DNA of 64,000 bases from JANNSX01 sp046348995 (GCA_046348995.1 JAXMDB010000001.1:558001-622000); one strand, 5' to 3'; shown: positions 22,251-31,556, counted from the first letter of the stretch. The notes: a model not told the origin generated them from the sequence alone. A program made the numbers and translations.

Positions 22251-22469
22251 GACCGTGCTCACTCAACCGCGAAAAAAGCGACTGACCAACGCTATGCGAA
22301 TAAGATGCCAGGCGATGCGGCAGCGAAGCCGAGAGGCCGGATCATGGACCGGAATGCGAGGGAATTAAAGGGGTTGTCGACGGGGATAGAGCAATTTCCT
22401 CGCACGTCGTGAAAGCGGACGCTGTCGCGTCTGCCGTTAACCCTCGACGAAACCTCGGGAAACGGACCT

Positions 22470-23828
22470 TCAGCGGACGCTCGCCCGCAAGCGCATGCCC
22501 CCGGCCGGCCTGAGTGTCAGGCGCGACATCGGCTCGGGATCGCAGCCCTCGACCGGGCTGAAGCGCATCGCACGGACGAAGGTTGCGAGCACCGCCTTCG
22601 CCTCGAGCATGGCGAAGGCCATGCCGATGCAGATCCGGGAGCCGGCTCCGAAGGGCATATAGGTGTAGCGCGTGCGGCTCGCCTCCGCCTCGGGGGTGAA
22701 GCGGTCGGGATCGAAGCGATCGGGGTCCGTCCAGAGCGCCTTGTGCCGGTGCAGGGCATAGATCGGGACCAGCACGAGACTGTCCTTGGGGAGGGTCATG
22801 TCGCCCAACGGTATGTCCACGGTGGCACGCCGCATGACGACCGGCGCCGGCGGATAGAGCCGCATGGCCTCCTTGATCACTCTCTCGGTCATGGGCAGGC
22901 GGTCGATGTGGGTGGCATCGATCGGGGCGTCGCCCGCGACCTCGCGCACCTCGGCCGCAAGCTGCTCCTGCCACTCGGGCGCCTTCGCCAGAAGATAGAG
23001 CGACCAGGTGAGCGCCATCGCCGTCGTCGCATGGCCTGCCGCGAGGAAGGTCAGCAGGTTGTCGATGAGCTGCGGATCCGACATCGGCTCACCGGTCTCG
23101 GGGTGGCGCGCCGCCATCAGCCGGGAAAACAGGTCGTCGCGATCGCCGGGCGTGCGGCGGCGGGCCGAGATCAGCGCCGCGACGGCCGCCCGCAAGTCCC
23201 GCTCCGAGCGCCGCATCGACCAGCTCTTGGGATGCGGCAGCCAGCGCGGCAGCTCGAGCATGCCATAGGCGATCTCCCACGAGATCGGCAGCAGATAGTC
23301 CGCGTGCGCGCGCTCGATGGCGTTGGCGACGAACGTGTCGCCGCCGGGCAGCATCGTGTCGGCGATGATCTTGAAGGTCGCCGACGTCATGTCGTGCTCG
23401 ATGTCGTGGGGGCCGGCCCCGCGCTCACGCCAGCGCTCGACCGTGCGCTCGGCGGCGGCCGTCATCGCCGGCACGCAGGCCAACAGCTCGCCGTGCCTGA
23501 AGAGCGGCGCCACGACCTGGCGCTGCCACTTCCAGTCGGCGCCGTCGGAGGTGAAGATGCCGTTGCCGAGGAGGGGGCCGAGCACGCGCTTCTCGATCGG
23601 CGTCTTGACGAACTTGTCTTGGGCGTCGAGCAGCACGGTCTTGATGAGGTGGGGCGCCAGCACCCAGGTGAACACGCCGAGCGGCCCGCGCCGATGCACG
23701 AGCGGTTGCTCGTAGACCTCGGCCGGCCAGACTGACAGCGGATTGCGCACGACGTCGAGCATGACGAAGGGAAAGCGCTCGGGGTAGCGCGGCGGGCGGA
23801 CCTTGGGCGGATAGAAGGGTGCGTTCAC
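22470..23828 (-). CDS. Cytochrome P450
   Basis: A 452-residue soluble P450. The I-helix oxygen-activation motif is AAGHATTAMALTW, the K-helix ExxR is KEAMRLYPPAP, and the heme-binding loop is FGAGSRICIGMAF with Cys400 as the thiolate ligand. The sequence resembles CYP102/CYP4-like class fatty-acid-type enzymes more than camphor-type P450s. No ferredoxin or reductase gene is adjacent, so electrons must come from elsewhere. It lies 27 bases downstream of the TPR-methyltransferase gene, suggesting one transcript and perhaps a shared product. The substrate is unknown. Confidence 0.92.
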   Translation of the reverse strand: MNAPFYPPKVRPPRYPERFPFVMLDVVRNPLSVWPAEVYEQPLVHRRGPLGVFTWVLAPHLIKTVLLDAQDKFVKTPIEKRVLGPLLGNGIFTSDGADWKWQRQVVAPLFRHGELLACVPAMTAAAERTVERWRERGAGPHDIEHDMTSATFKIIADTMLPGGDTFVANAIERAHADYLLPISWEIAYGMLELPRWLPHPKSWSMRRSERDLRAAVAALISARRRTPGDRDDLFSRLMAARHPETGEPMSDPQLIDNLLTFLAAGHATTAMALTWSLYLLAKAPEWQEQLAAEVREVAGDAPIDATHIDRLPMTERVIKEAMRLYPPAPVVMRRATVDIPLGDMTLPKDSLVLVPIYALHRHKALWTDPDRFDPDRFTPEAEASRTRYTYMPFGAGSRICIGMAFAMLEAKAVLATFVRAMRFSPVEGCDPEPMSRLTLRPAGGMRLRASVR

Positions 23829-23855
23829 GGGGCGGACCTCCGTGGTGTCAACGCG

Positions 23856-25631
23856 TCAAGGGGCCTTGCGGACCCAGAAGCGATACATGGCATCGAACAC
23901 ATGCGGATTGGCCGCCTCGAGCGCGATCCAGTGCTCGAGCGTGCCGGGGAAACGTTCGTCGGGATAGGCGGCGGCGTACTTGGCCTCGCCATCGGCGTCG
24001 AGGGTGAAGCCTAAGAACGTCAGACCCAAGCGCTCGAGGTTGGTCGCGATGTCAGCGAGCGTCAACGGCTGCTCGCTCGCGTGCAGCACCAGATCGCGGA
24101 ACTCGGAGAGGCTATAGAAATCCTTCGATTGCGCGAACCGAGCGCCGTCCTGCCCGTCGAGCAGCGACTTGCGATAGAGTCGCGCTTCCCCGTCGCTACA
24201 CTCCGGGCCGGGGTAGCCGGGAGCCTGGCGCAACGCTGTAATCTCTTTGCGCGCCGCAGCCGAGTAGAGCCCGAGATAGGCGATGCCGCCGGGCTTCATG
24301 AGGGACGCTACGCGTGTCAGCCCCACCCAAGGGTCCGCCATGTGGTGCAGCACGCCGACGCATTCGACGACATCGTATTGCGCTGCCGCCGGATGCAGGA
24401 CGAGCAGGTCGGCTTGGCGGAAGGTGATATTGGAAACGCCGAAGTGGCTCGCCTTCCTCATGGCGTAGGCGAGGCTCGTCGCCGAGAGGTCGACGGCTGC
24501 GATCCGCGCCGCCTTGCCGTAGCCCGCAGCCGATTGGAGCGCCTGGCGTCCGGTGCCGGCGCCGACGATGAGCACGTCGCAGGCGTCGCTGAAGCGCGGC
24601 AGGTCATCGGCGGGCAGGAAGCGGCCGAGCGCGCGCGGGATGGCGCCGGGACGCGGCAGCCGCAGGCTTCGCCAGCGCGGATAGGGCGCCGCCTCGTACT
24701 GGGCCTGCACCCGCCGTGACGTGTCGTCGACGATGGGGGCAACGCGCGGGATGCTGGCTGCGAGCTTCTGCTCGGCCTCACGCTCGCGCCACTCCTCGAG
24801 GATAAGCTCGCGCAGCGCTTTCGGACGTACCCTTGCGAGATCGTCGGCTTTCGTCCCCGCCGGCAGAAGCCCGGCGAGTGGCCGATAGAGAAGCGCCAGC
24901 ATCAGGCGCCTGCCCATCTCGGCGTCACCGTCGAGGAGCCGCGCCGGATCGAGGACGAGCGCCGTGAGCGCCTCCGTCTCGGCAATTGTCTCCGGCCAGA
25001 CATGCTCGTTGAGCAGCACTTGGCGGACCATCGCCAAGGCGAAGGCCTGCAAGCCGCGCTCCTCGAAGCGCTCAGGTGGGGTCTCGATGAGCAGCGTGCG
25101 CCGCAAGCCGGTGAGCCAAGTCTCGATCCCGGCATCCTTGTTGACGGTCGTGGCGAGCGCCGCGAGTAAGAGATCGTTACGGAGCGCGTCCGGAGTGCGG
25201 CGGGCAAGCTGCCCTGCCGTCGCCGCATCGCCGACGAGGCCGTCCTGCTTCAATCGCGCCAGCGCTACCTCACCCACCGCCTGGCGATCGGTGCGGTCGA
25301 ACGCGAGGGCTGCGCGCAATCCATGCGCGTCGAGCTGGCGCGGATCCTCGAGCGTGTAGCGGGAGAGGAGGGAGGAGAGGCGATCGGCGGCGTCGAAGGT
25401 GTCGGGCACGAGCGCCAGCGTCTCCGCCAGCAGGGACGCTGCCTCGGCCAGCATGCCCTGGCTCTCGAAGACGATAGCGAGGTTCAGCCGGTGCGCCGGA
25501 TTGCGCCGGTCCGCCTCGATGGCGCGCGCGAGATAGCCTCGGGCGAGCAGCGCCTCGCCGTTGCGTGCCGCATTGACGCCGAGCCGGCCCCATTCGTCGG
25601 CCTGTGCGGAAGCTTTGGATCGGGACGCCAT
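23856..25631 (-). CDS. TPR-containing class I SAM-dependent methyltransferase
   Basis: A 591-residue cytoplasmic protein. The N-terminal TPR region (ARGYLARAIEADRRNPAHRLNLAIVF) is followed by a helical middle. The C-terminal methyltransferase has motif I VLIVGAGTGRQALQSA, a motif II-like FRQADLLVLHP, and VVECVGVLHHMADPWVGL. It would methylate a small molecule or protein bound through the TPRs. The ATG at 25631 follows GGTGG; an upstream in-frame ATG at 25718 would add a Pro/Arg-rich leader. It is probably co-transcribed with the downstream P450. The substrate is unknown. Confidence 0.85.
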   Translation of the reverse strand: MASRSKASAQADEWGRLGVNAARNGEALLARGYLARAIEADRRNPAHRLNLAIVFESQGMLAEAASLLAETLALVPDTFDAADRLSSLLSRYTLEDPRQLDAHGLRAALAFDRTDRQAVGEVALARLKQDGLVGDAATAGQLARRTPDALRNDLLLAALATTVNKDAGIETWLTGLRRTLLIETPPERFEERGLQAFALAMVRQVLLNEHVWPETIAETEALTALVLDPARLLDGDAEMGRRLMLALLYRPLAGLLPAGTKADDLARVRPKALRELILEEWREREAEQKLAASIPRVAPIVDDTSRRVQAQYEAAPYPRWRSLRLPRPGAIPRALGRFLPADDLPRFSDACDVLIVGAGTGRQALQSAAGYGKAARIAAVDLSATSLAYAMRKASHFGVSNITFRQADLLVLHPAAAQYDVVECVGVLHHMADPWVGLTRVASLMKPGGIAYLGLYSAAARKEITALRQAPGYPGPECSDGEARLYRKSLLDGQDGARFAQSKDFYSLSEFRDLVLHASEQPLTLADIATNLERLGLTFLGFTLDADGEAKYAAAYPDERFPGTLEHWIALEAANPHVFDAMYRFWVRKAP

Positions 25632-25733
25632 GTCGCCACCTGTCTCGCGCTCTCGGGGAGGAGCGGCTCCCAGTCGCCGCTCCGCCGGAGGAGGCCCAGG
25701 GTGGCGGGCCGTTGTCAACTGCGTATGGGACCG

Positions 25734-26042
25734 CTACTGGCCCTCGCAGGCGAAGCGGACCGTGACGACGAAGGCGCCGAGGCTGTTCTCGCCGACGCCC
25801 GCTTGCGCCTCGCTCGGCTCGCCGCCGATACAGTTGACCTTGCGCTGCCAACCGCGCGCGATTTTGTCCGCCTTCTCGGCAGTCGCGGCCGACACATTCC
25901 TGAGACACGTGACGCGACTACCGGACGCGGCGACCGGCTTGAAGCCGGGGCCGCATTGAGGGGCCGACTGGGCCGAAGCGGTCAGTGACGGGCCGAGCAA
26001 CGAGGCCGATGTCACTGCCCAGACGAGCAGTTGGGTTCGCAT
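25734..26042 (-). CDS. Small secreted protein of unknown function
   Basis: A 102-residue protein with a signal peptide (LLVWAVTSASLLGPSLTASA) and four Cys in the mature part (QCGPG, TCLRN, NCIGG, FACEG), which could form two disulfides. It ends FVVTVRFACEGQ. No family is recognised. It lies 102 bases upstream of the TPR-methyltransferase on the same strand. Confidence 0.65.
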   Translation of the reverse strand: MRTQLLVWAVTSASLLGPSLTASAQSAPQCGPGFKPVAASGSRVTCLRNVSAATAEKADKIARGWQRKVNCIGGEPSEAQAGVGENSLGAFVVTVRFACEGQ

Positions 26043-26178
26043 AGAGCAATTCCCCCAAATCGATCAGCCACTTAAGAGGATGCTTGGCAATTGCGGCGAG
26101 TTCGTGGGCCGGTCGCCGGCAGTGGTCAAGGTCGGCGATGTATGAGAAGAGAACGGCCCTCTCGAAGAGGACATTCCC

Positions 26179-27132
26179 GTGACGCAGAGATTTTCGCTCG
26201 GCCCGCTGGTGGCGGCGCTCGTCCTCATAGCCTCGCTCGGACTTACCGCGCTCTGGGCGCTCGGTGCCCATTCGACCTACGCGGACGCGTTCTCGCATCT
26301 CATCGGGCAGGCGCTGGGCGGCGTCATCGGGGGGACGCTCGCGCTCGTGTGGCGGCGCCGTGCGTGGCTCGTGCTCGTCGTCGTGGGATTGGCGACGGTA
26401 GCGGTGCCGGCTGTCCTGGCATGGCGCTCGACGGTCGATGCGAATGTTCGTCCAGCCGCGGACGAGATCAAGATCGTCAGCTTCAATACGTGGCATGCGA
26501 ATTTGGACCTCGAGCGTCTGCATGCCTACATCGAGCGCGAGGATGCCGACGTGGTTCTGCTCGTCGAGTTCGGACCGACGAAGCGGGCGCTGATCGATCG
26601 GGAGAAGGAGCGCTATCCGTATGCAACGGGGTGCTCCGAGACGTGGGAGTGCTCGGTCGAGATTCTCTCGAAGCATCCCTTCGCCTCGACGGCGGACGGC
26701 CGGCGCGAGCTTGATGATGGTCCACCCCGCGTGATCGTCACATTCGGTGCCGGACCTCGACCGCTGACGGTCATCGCCGCCCACATGATGCGGCCGATCG
26801 ACGGGCCGAACGGACATCTCTTGGAGATGCGCCGCGTCGCCGGCCTCGCCCGCAGTGCTCCCGGACCGGTCATCGTCGCCGGCGATTTCAACGCGACCTG
26901 GTGGTCGCACTCCTTCGAGGTGTTCCGTGAGGACTCGGGGTTGACCCACATGGGCCGCTACCTGCCGAGCTGGCCGTCGCAATCGCGCTGGTTCCTGCCG
27001 CAGCTCAACATCGATCATCTGTGGGTGTCGAGGGAGCTTGCCGTCACCGATGTCCATCTCGGCCCCGACGCCGGCTCCGATCACCGCCCGCTGGTCGCGA
27101 TCGTGAAGCTGCCTCAAGGGCTCGCGTGGTGA
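26179..27132 (+). CDS. Endonuclease/exonuclease/phosphatase (EEP) family membrane protein
   Basis: A 317-residue protein. Two or three N-terminal membrane segments (LVAALVLIASLGLTALWAL, LVLVVVGLATVAVPAVLAW) are followed by an EEP domain. The domain shows IVSFNTWHANLD, DVVLLVEFGP, VIVAGDFNATWWS and the C-terminal GSDHRPLVAIVKL, holding the metal-binding Asn/Glu/Asp/His residues. The catalytic part would face the periplasm. It probably cleaves a phosphodiester or phosphomonoester; the substrate is not predictable. The start is GTG at 26179 with GAGG upstream. Confidence 0.85.
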   Translation: MTQRFSLGPLVAALVLIASLGLTALWALGAHSTYADAFSHLIGQALGGVIGGTLALVWRRRAWLVLVVVGLATVAVPAVLAWRSTVDANVRPAADEIKIVSFNTWHANLDLERLHAYIEREDADVVLLVEFGPTKRALIDREKERYPYATGCSETWECSVEILSKHPFASTADGRRELDDGPPRVIVTFGAGPRPLTVIAAHMMRPIDGPNGHLLEMRRVAGLARSAPGPVIVAGDFNATWWSHSFEVFREDSGLTHMGRYLPSWPSQSRWFLPQLNIDHLWVSRELAVTDVHLGPDAGSDHRPLVAIVKLPQGLAW

Positions 27133-27145
27133 AGCGGCGGTGCAA

Positions 27146-27271
27146 TCGTAGGTTGGGTTGGCGCGGCCGACCAAGCTTGTGAGAGCAAGAGCGCCGATCC
27201 GCGCGTAACCCAACGGGGCGCTCGCTTCTCAATGTTGGGTTACGCGCGTTCCACGCTAACCCAACGTACGA
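27146..27271. repeat. Intergenic palindromic repeat of the GTTGGGTTA family
   Basis: Arms GGTTGGGTTGGCGCG, CGCGTAACCCAAC, GTTGGGTTACGCGCG and GCTAACCCAAC alternate over about 125 bases, flanked by ATCGTA and TACGAT. This is the same family as the block translated within dnaE2. It fills the gap between two convergent genes. Confidence 0.85.
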
Positions 27272-27278
27272 TCGGCAT

Positions 27279-28286
27279 TCAGCTGTGCAAAACTCGCCCC
27301 ACAGGTCGCAACCGCCAGGCGAGATAGGCCTGCCGCAGCCGCTCGGCGTTGCGATCGACGAGGACGTAGAAGGCGACGGCGACGATCGCGACCGCAGTCA
27401 GCGCGATCGCCTTCTCGGTGCCCGGCCCCGCCTCGATGACGCGCCGCACGATCCAGATCACCGGCCAGTGCGTGATGTAGAGCGCGTAGGAGAAATTGCC
27501 CAGATGCTGGTCGAGCCAATCGCTCCTCTGGCGCACGTTGTAGGCGATGAAGGGGATGAGCAGCGCCATCCACGCCATGCCGAACCAGTCCTCGTTGACA
27601 ACGTTCGGCGTATCCTTCTCGAGGAAGGCGCGCGTCTCGGGATGGGCGAGCCACATGACGATTGCGGCGATGACGAACACACCCGCGGAGGCCAGCGCGA
27701 TCCCGCGCGACGGCCGCCATCCCGAATGCCAGATGAGCAATCCTGCGACGAAGCCCGGCAGATAGGCGAGCACGGTCCACAGGCCATAGCCGAGACCGAG
27801 CCACCACCCGAGCACGGTCAGCGGCGTCGCCACCGCGACGAGCGTGCCGGCCACCGGCAGCTTGCGCGCATCGAGCTCGGTGATGACCACCCACAGCAGC
27901 GGCACGAGAAGGTAGAACTGCAACTCGATATCGAGCGACCAGGAGACTCCCAGAACGTCGTTGCCGGTCGAGGCGATGCCGAGGATGCCGAGCGAGGCGA
28001 GCGCATGCGCATCGGCCTCGCCGAAGCCGATCGCCTTGATGGCGACGAAGCCCAAATAGGCCACCGCGAACGGCAGCCAGATGCGCAAGAGGCGCGAGAT
28101 GAAGAACACGCCCGCGCCGCCGCCCGTCGCATACTTCTCGTCATACATGCGCATGACCCAGAAGCCGGAGAGCGCGAAGAACGCGAACACCGCCGGCCGG
28201 CCGATCTCGTAGTTGGAGAGGTGGCTCGCCACGACGCTCAGGGCGAGCATGACGCGGAAGAAGCCCGGTTGCAGAAAGCGCATCAT
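27279..28286 (-). CDS. Acyltransferase 3 family membrane protein (OafA/YrhL-like)
   Basis: A 335-residue integral membrane protein with about ten hydrophobic segments. The family hallmark near the N-terminus is SHLSNYEIGRPAVFAFFALS, with the conserved His before the first helix. WSLDIELQFYLLVPLLW (a WSL-E-type motif) and the C-terminal SYALYITHWPVIW complete the acyltransferase-3 pattern. These enzymes O-acylate glycans or lipids across the inner membrane. It is divergent from the adenylation-carrier-acyltransferase fusion with starts about 70 bases apart, suggesting a shared promoter region and related function. Confidence 0.88.
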   Translation of the reverse strand: MMRFLQPGFFRVMLALSVVASHLSNYEIGRPAVFAFFALSGFWVMRMYDEKYATGGGAGVFFISRLLRIWLPFAVAYLGFVAIKAIGFGEADAHALASLGILGIASTGNDVLGVSWSLDIELQFYLLVPLLWVVITELDARKLPVAGTLVAVATPLTVLGWWLGLGYGLWTVLAYLPGFVAGLLIWHSGWRPSRGIALASAGVFVIAAIVMWLAHPETRAFLEKDTPNVVNEDWFGMAWMALLIPFIAYNVRQRSDWLDQHLGNFSYALYITHWPVIWIVRRVIEAGPGTEKAIALTAVAIVAVAFYVLVDRNAERLRQAYLAWRLRPVGRVLHS

Positions 28287-28357
28287 CGACGGCCCCGCGC
28301 GTGTGATAGATTTCGACCCTGAGTGATTCGCGCAGAGCGGGCAAGGACTTGGGCGGC
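28287..28357. promoter_or_regulatory. Divergent promoter region of the acyltransferase pair
   Basis: Only 71 bases separate the two start codons, so both promoters must overlap here. No clear operator is visible. Confidence 0.4.
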
Positions 28358-30880
28358 ATGAGCTTCTGGCGCGATCAGGGCGCGTTCGGCGACCGGCCCG
28401 CGCTCGTCACCGAGGACGGCGCCGTCACGAGTCATGCGGCGCTGGCGGCTCAGGCCGATGCTTGGGCGGCTTCTGTTCGCGGGCGTTTGCCCGCAAGCGT
28501 GACGCGGCCGCTGGTGCTGCTCGAGACGGCGAACGCCGTCGCGCCGATCGCGGCCTACTTGGGGGCATTACGTGCCGGCTGGCCGGTGATCCTCGCCGCC
28601 GAGGGCGCAACCGCCGCCGATCCGCGCATCCGCGACATCTACCGGCCGACTATCGTCTTCACGAAGTCCGCCGATGGCTGGCGGACCGAGATCGGCAACG
28701 TCGAGCCGATCGCATTGCATCCCGATCTCGCCGTTCTGCTCTCGACCTCGGGGACGACCGGCGCGCCGAAGCTCGTCCGGCTCTCGGCGGAAAACCTGCG
28801 CGCCAATGCGGAGGCGATCGCGGCCTACCTCGGCATCGGTCCGGACGAGCGCGCGATGACGACGTTGCCGTTTCATTACTCCTACGGCCTGTCGGTGCTG
28901 CACACGCATCTCATGAGGGGTGCTTCGCTCGTGCTGACGGAACGCTCGGTGGTCGAGGACGCATTTTGGACGGCGTTCGATCGCCTGCGCGCCACCTCGC
29001 TGGCGTTGGTTCCGGTGCAGTTCGATTTGCTGGACAAGAGCGGGTTCGACGCGCGCCCGTGCCCGACACTAAGGACGATCACGCAGGCCGGCGGCAAGCT
29101 CGCGCCGGAGGCCATCGAGCGCTATGCCGCGCTCGCGAGGCGTCGCGGAATCACGCTCTTCGTCATGTACGGCCAGACGGAAGCCGCGCCGCGCATGGCC
29201 TATGTGCCGCCCGAGGATCTGGCGGCGAATACCGACGCCATCGGCCAGGCCGTCCCCGGTGGCCGCTTCGAGCTGATCGATGCGCAAGGCCGGGTCATCG
29301 ACGGGCCGGATATACCGGGCGAGCTCGTCTATCATGGTCCGAACGTCATGATGGGCTATGCGACGAGCGCGGCCGATCTCGCGCTGCCGCAAGGCCCCGC
29401 CGTGCTGCACACCGGCGACCTCGCGCTGCGCAAGCCTAACGGCTACTACCGCATCGCGGGACGCTTGAGCCGCTTCGTGAAGATGTTCGGCCTTCGCGTC
29501 AGCCTCGACGAGATTGAGCAGCGGTTGCGCAGCGACGGCATCGCCGCCTACGCCACCGGCACGGACGAGCGGATCACGATGTTCGCGACCGGGAACGCCG
29601 ATTGCGCGCAGCTGCAGGCCGATCTCGTGGCGCACTATGCGCTGCCTGCTTCCTCGCTTGCCGTCATCGCCCTCGACGAGGTGCCCTTGCTCGCGTCCGG
29701 CAAGGTCGACTATCGCGCGCTCGGCGCCAGGGCTGCGAGCGCGGCCGTTTCGCAATCGATCGACGGCGGCATCGCCCAAGCCTTTGCCGCAGCGCTCCGC
29801 GGCAAAACCATCGATCGCACGAAGAGCTTCGTCGAGCACGGCGGCGATAGCCTCGCCTACCTCGAGGTGCAACTGGCGTTGACCGAGCGCCTCGGCGAGG
29901 CGCCGCCCGGCTGGGAGATGATGCCGCTTGCAGCCCTCGAAGCCCTGGCGCCGAAGGCAAAGCCGGCTTGGCAAACGATCGGCGTCGATCTCGTCTGCCG
30001 CAATCTGGCGCTCTTGGCCGTCATCGGTCTGCACGCTATAGCCTGGCCGATCGCCGGCGGCGTGCATGTGCTGCTCATGCTGTCGGGCTATTCGCTCGCG
30101 CGTTTCCAGATGCCGAGGCTCATGAAGGGTGACGTGGTCAGCACGATCGTCACCATGCTCGGGCCGATCGTCGCCGCGTACTATGCGATCCTGATCGGCG
30201 TGACTGTCTTCATGGCGCCCGTCGATGCCGAATGGTTCGCGCTTGCCGGCAACTTCGACACAGACATTCATCCGCACGGCATCACGCCCTACTGGTTCGT
30301 GTGCCTCTATGTGCAGGCTGTGCTGTTGATCGCCCTGCTTTTTGTGTTGCCGGATGTCCGGCGCTGGATTGGCACCCAGCAATTCTTCGCCGGACTCGTG
30401 GCCGCGATTGTTCTCTACGGCGCAGCGATGGCGCTCGATCTCGGCCAGATGCTCGGGCCAACGAGCGTTCGCCATCCTCTCATGGGGCTACAACTGATGG
30501 CTACCGGCTGGAGCTTGTTCTATGCGCGCAGTGCCGCCGAGAAGGCGGTGATCACGCTCGTCGCGGCAGCCATTGCTCTGCCATTCGCCACGGCCGGCCT
30601 GATCGCGCCTGTGCTCGTGGCCGTCTCCGCCGCGGCGATCGCCTGGATCGGTGAGGTGCGTCTACCGGCGCTTGCCGCGCGTGCCGCCATGTATTTCGGC
30701 AAGCAGTCGATGTTCGTCTATCTGACGCACGTCATCGTCGTCGCGGTCGTCGCGAAGCTCGCGCGCGGCTCGGATGTCCTCATGCTCGGCCTGACGATCC
30801 TGCTCTCGCTCATCGCCGCCGAAGCGCTCTCGCGGGCGATGCGGATGGCCCTTGGATGGCTCAACGCACGATCGACGTGA
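28358..30880 (+). CDS. Adenylation-carrier-membrane acyltransferase fusion protein
   Basis: An 840-residue three-part protein. Residues 1-465 are an ANL adenylate-forming domain, with P-loop LSTSGTTGAPK, MYGQTEAAPRM, HTGDLALRK and the catalytic Lys449 in LLASGKVDYRAL. Residues about 470-545 are an acyl/peptidyl carrier domain with HGGDSLAY, where Ser498 is the phosphopantetheine site. Residues about 550-840 are a multi-span acyltransferase-3-like membrane domain (GGVHVLLMLSGYSLARFQ, HGITPYWFVCLYVQ, FGKQSMFVYLTHVIVV). The order suggests that an acid is activated, tethered to the carrier and transferred across the membrane by one polypeptide, in functional analogy to Dlt or NRPS-linked acylation. 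The ATG at 28358 follows AAGGA; TTG at 28349 is an alternative. The substrate and acceptor are unknown. Confidence 0.9.
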   Translation: MSFWRDQGAFGDRPALVTEDGAVTSHAALAAQADAWAASVRGRLPASVTRPLVLLETANAVAPIAAYLGALRAGWPVILAAEGATAADPRIRDIYRPTIVFTKSADGWRTEIGNVEPIALHPDLAVLLSTSGTTGAPKLVRLSAENLRANAEAIAAYLGIGPDERAMTTLPFHYSYGLSVLHTHLMRGASLVLTERSVVEDAFWTAFDRLRATSLALVPVQFDLLDKSGFDARPCPTLRTITQAGGKLAPEAIERYAALARRRGITLFVMYGQTEAAPRMAYVPPEDLAANTDAIGQAVPGGRFELIDAQGRVIDGPDIPGELVYHGPNVMMGYATSAADLALPQGPAVLHTGDLALRKPNGYYRIAGRLSRFVKMFGLRVSLDEIEQRLRSDGIAAYATGTDERITMFATGNADCAQLQADLVAHYALPASSLAVIALDEVPLLASGKVDYRALGARAASAAVSQSIDGGIAQAFAAALRGKTIDRTKSFVEHGGDSLAYLEVQLALTERLGEAPPGWEMMPLAALEALAPKAKPAWQTIGVDLVCRNLALLAVIGLHAIAWPIAGGVHVLLMLSGYSLARFQMPRLMKGDVVSTIVTMLGPIVAAYYAILIGVTVFMAPVDAEWFALAGNFDTDIHPHGITPYWFVCLYVQAVLLIALLFVLPDVRRWIGTQQFFAGLVAAIVLYGAAMALDLGQMLGPTSVRHPLMGLQLMATGWSLFYARSAAEKAVITLVAAAIALPFATAGLIAPVLVAVSAAAIAWIGEVRLPALAARAAMYFGKQSMFVYLTHVIVVAVVAKLARGSDVLMLGLTILLSLIAAEALSRAMRMALGWLNARST

Positions 30881-31556
30881 GGAACCCCGTGAGATCGTCG
30901 GTCTGGTGGTGGATGTGCTCGGGCAGCGTCGCCCAAGACTGCGCCTCGACGAGTTTCGGATGATCGTCCAGATGCGTGCGCACCAGCACCGTCGTCATGC
31001 CGAGCTCGAACGGCGGCTCGAGGTTCTGCGGCAGATCCTCGAAGAAGGCCGAGCGCTCGGGTGCGACGCCATGCGCCTTCAGGAACAGATCGTAGCCTTC
31101 CATGCGCGGCTTGGGGATGTAGGCTGAATCGACGATGTCGAAAGTGCCCGAGAACAAATCCGTGATGCCGAGCCGGTCGGTCACGCGCTCCGCATGCCGG
31201 CGGGATCCGTTCGTGAAGATGAGCTTGCTCCCGGGCAGCGCCTCGATCGCTGCCTTGAGCGCCGGGAGTGCCGGCACCGGCGAGTAGTCGATGTCGTGCA
31301 CGTAGTCGAGGTAGGGCTTGGGGTCGACCTCGTGGTGCAGCATGAGCCCCGCGAGCGTCGTGCCGTGCTCGTGGTAGTATTTCTTCTGCACCACGCGCGC
31401 CTCGTCCACCGACACGCCGAGCAGATCGGCGACGAAGCGGCTCATCCGCTGGCTCACCTGCGAGAAGAGATCGCAGTGCGCCGGATAGAGCGTGTTGTCG
31501 AGATCGAAGATCCAGGTGTCGACGTGATCGAAGCCACCTTGCGTGCGCTCAGGCAT
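30861..31556 (-). CDS. HAD-superfamily pyrimidine 5'-nucleotidase-type hydrolase
   Basis: A 231-residue HAD phosphatase. Motif I is WIFDLDNTLYP with the nucleophilic Asp, motif II is LIFTNGSRRHAERV, the Lys is in YIPKPRMEGYD, and motif IV is AFFEDLPQNL. It matches the SDT1/pyrimidine 5'-nucleotidase group found downstream of argB in many Hyphomicrobiales. It overlaps the end of argB by 8 bases, so translation is coupled, and its 3' end overlaps the convergent fusion gene by 20 bases. Confidence 0.9.
   Translation of the reverse strand: MPERTQGGFDHVDTWIFDLDNTLYPAHCDLFSQVSQRMSRFVADLLGVSVDEARVVQKKYYHEHGTTLAGLMLHHEVDPKPYLDYVHDIDYSPVPALPALKAAIEALPGSKLIFTNGSRRHAERVTDRLGITDLFSGTFDIVDSAYIPKPRMEGYDLFLKAHGVAPERSAFFEDLPQNLEPPFELGMTTVLVRTHLDDHPKLVEAQSWATLPEHIHHQTDDLTGFLTSIVR

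Noticed and set aside
20118..22412. Long plus-strand open frame (over 760 codons) opposite the RTX gene
   Set aside because: It is antisense to a gene with clear RTX repeats, and its sequence is rich in unusual Asp/Val/Arg mixes with no family similarity. High GC and repetitive codons keep the opposite frame open.
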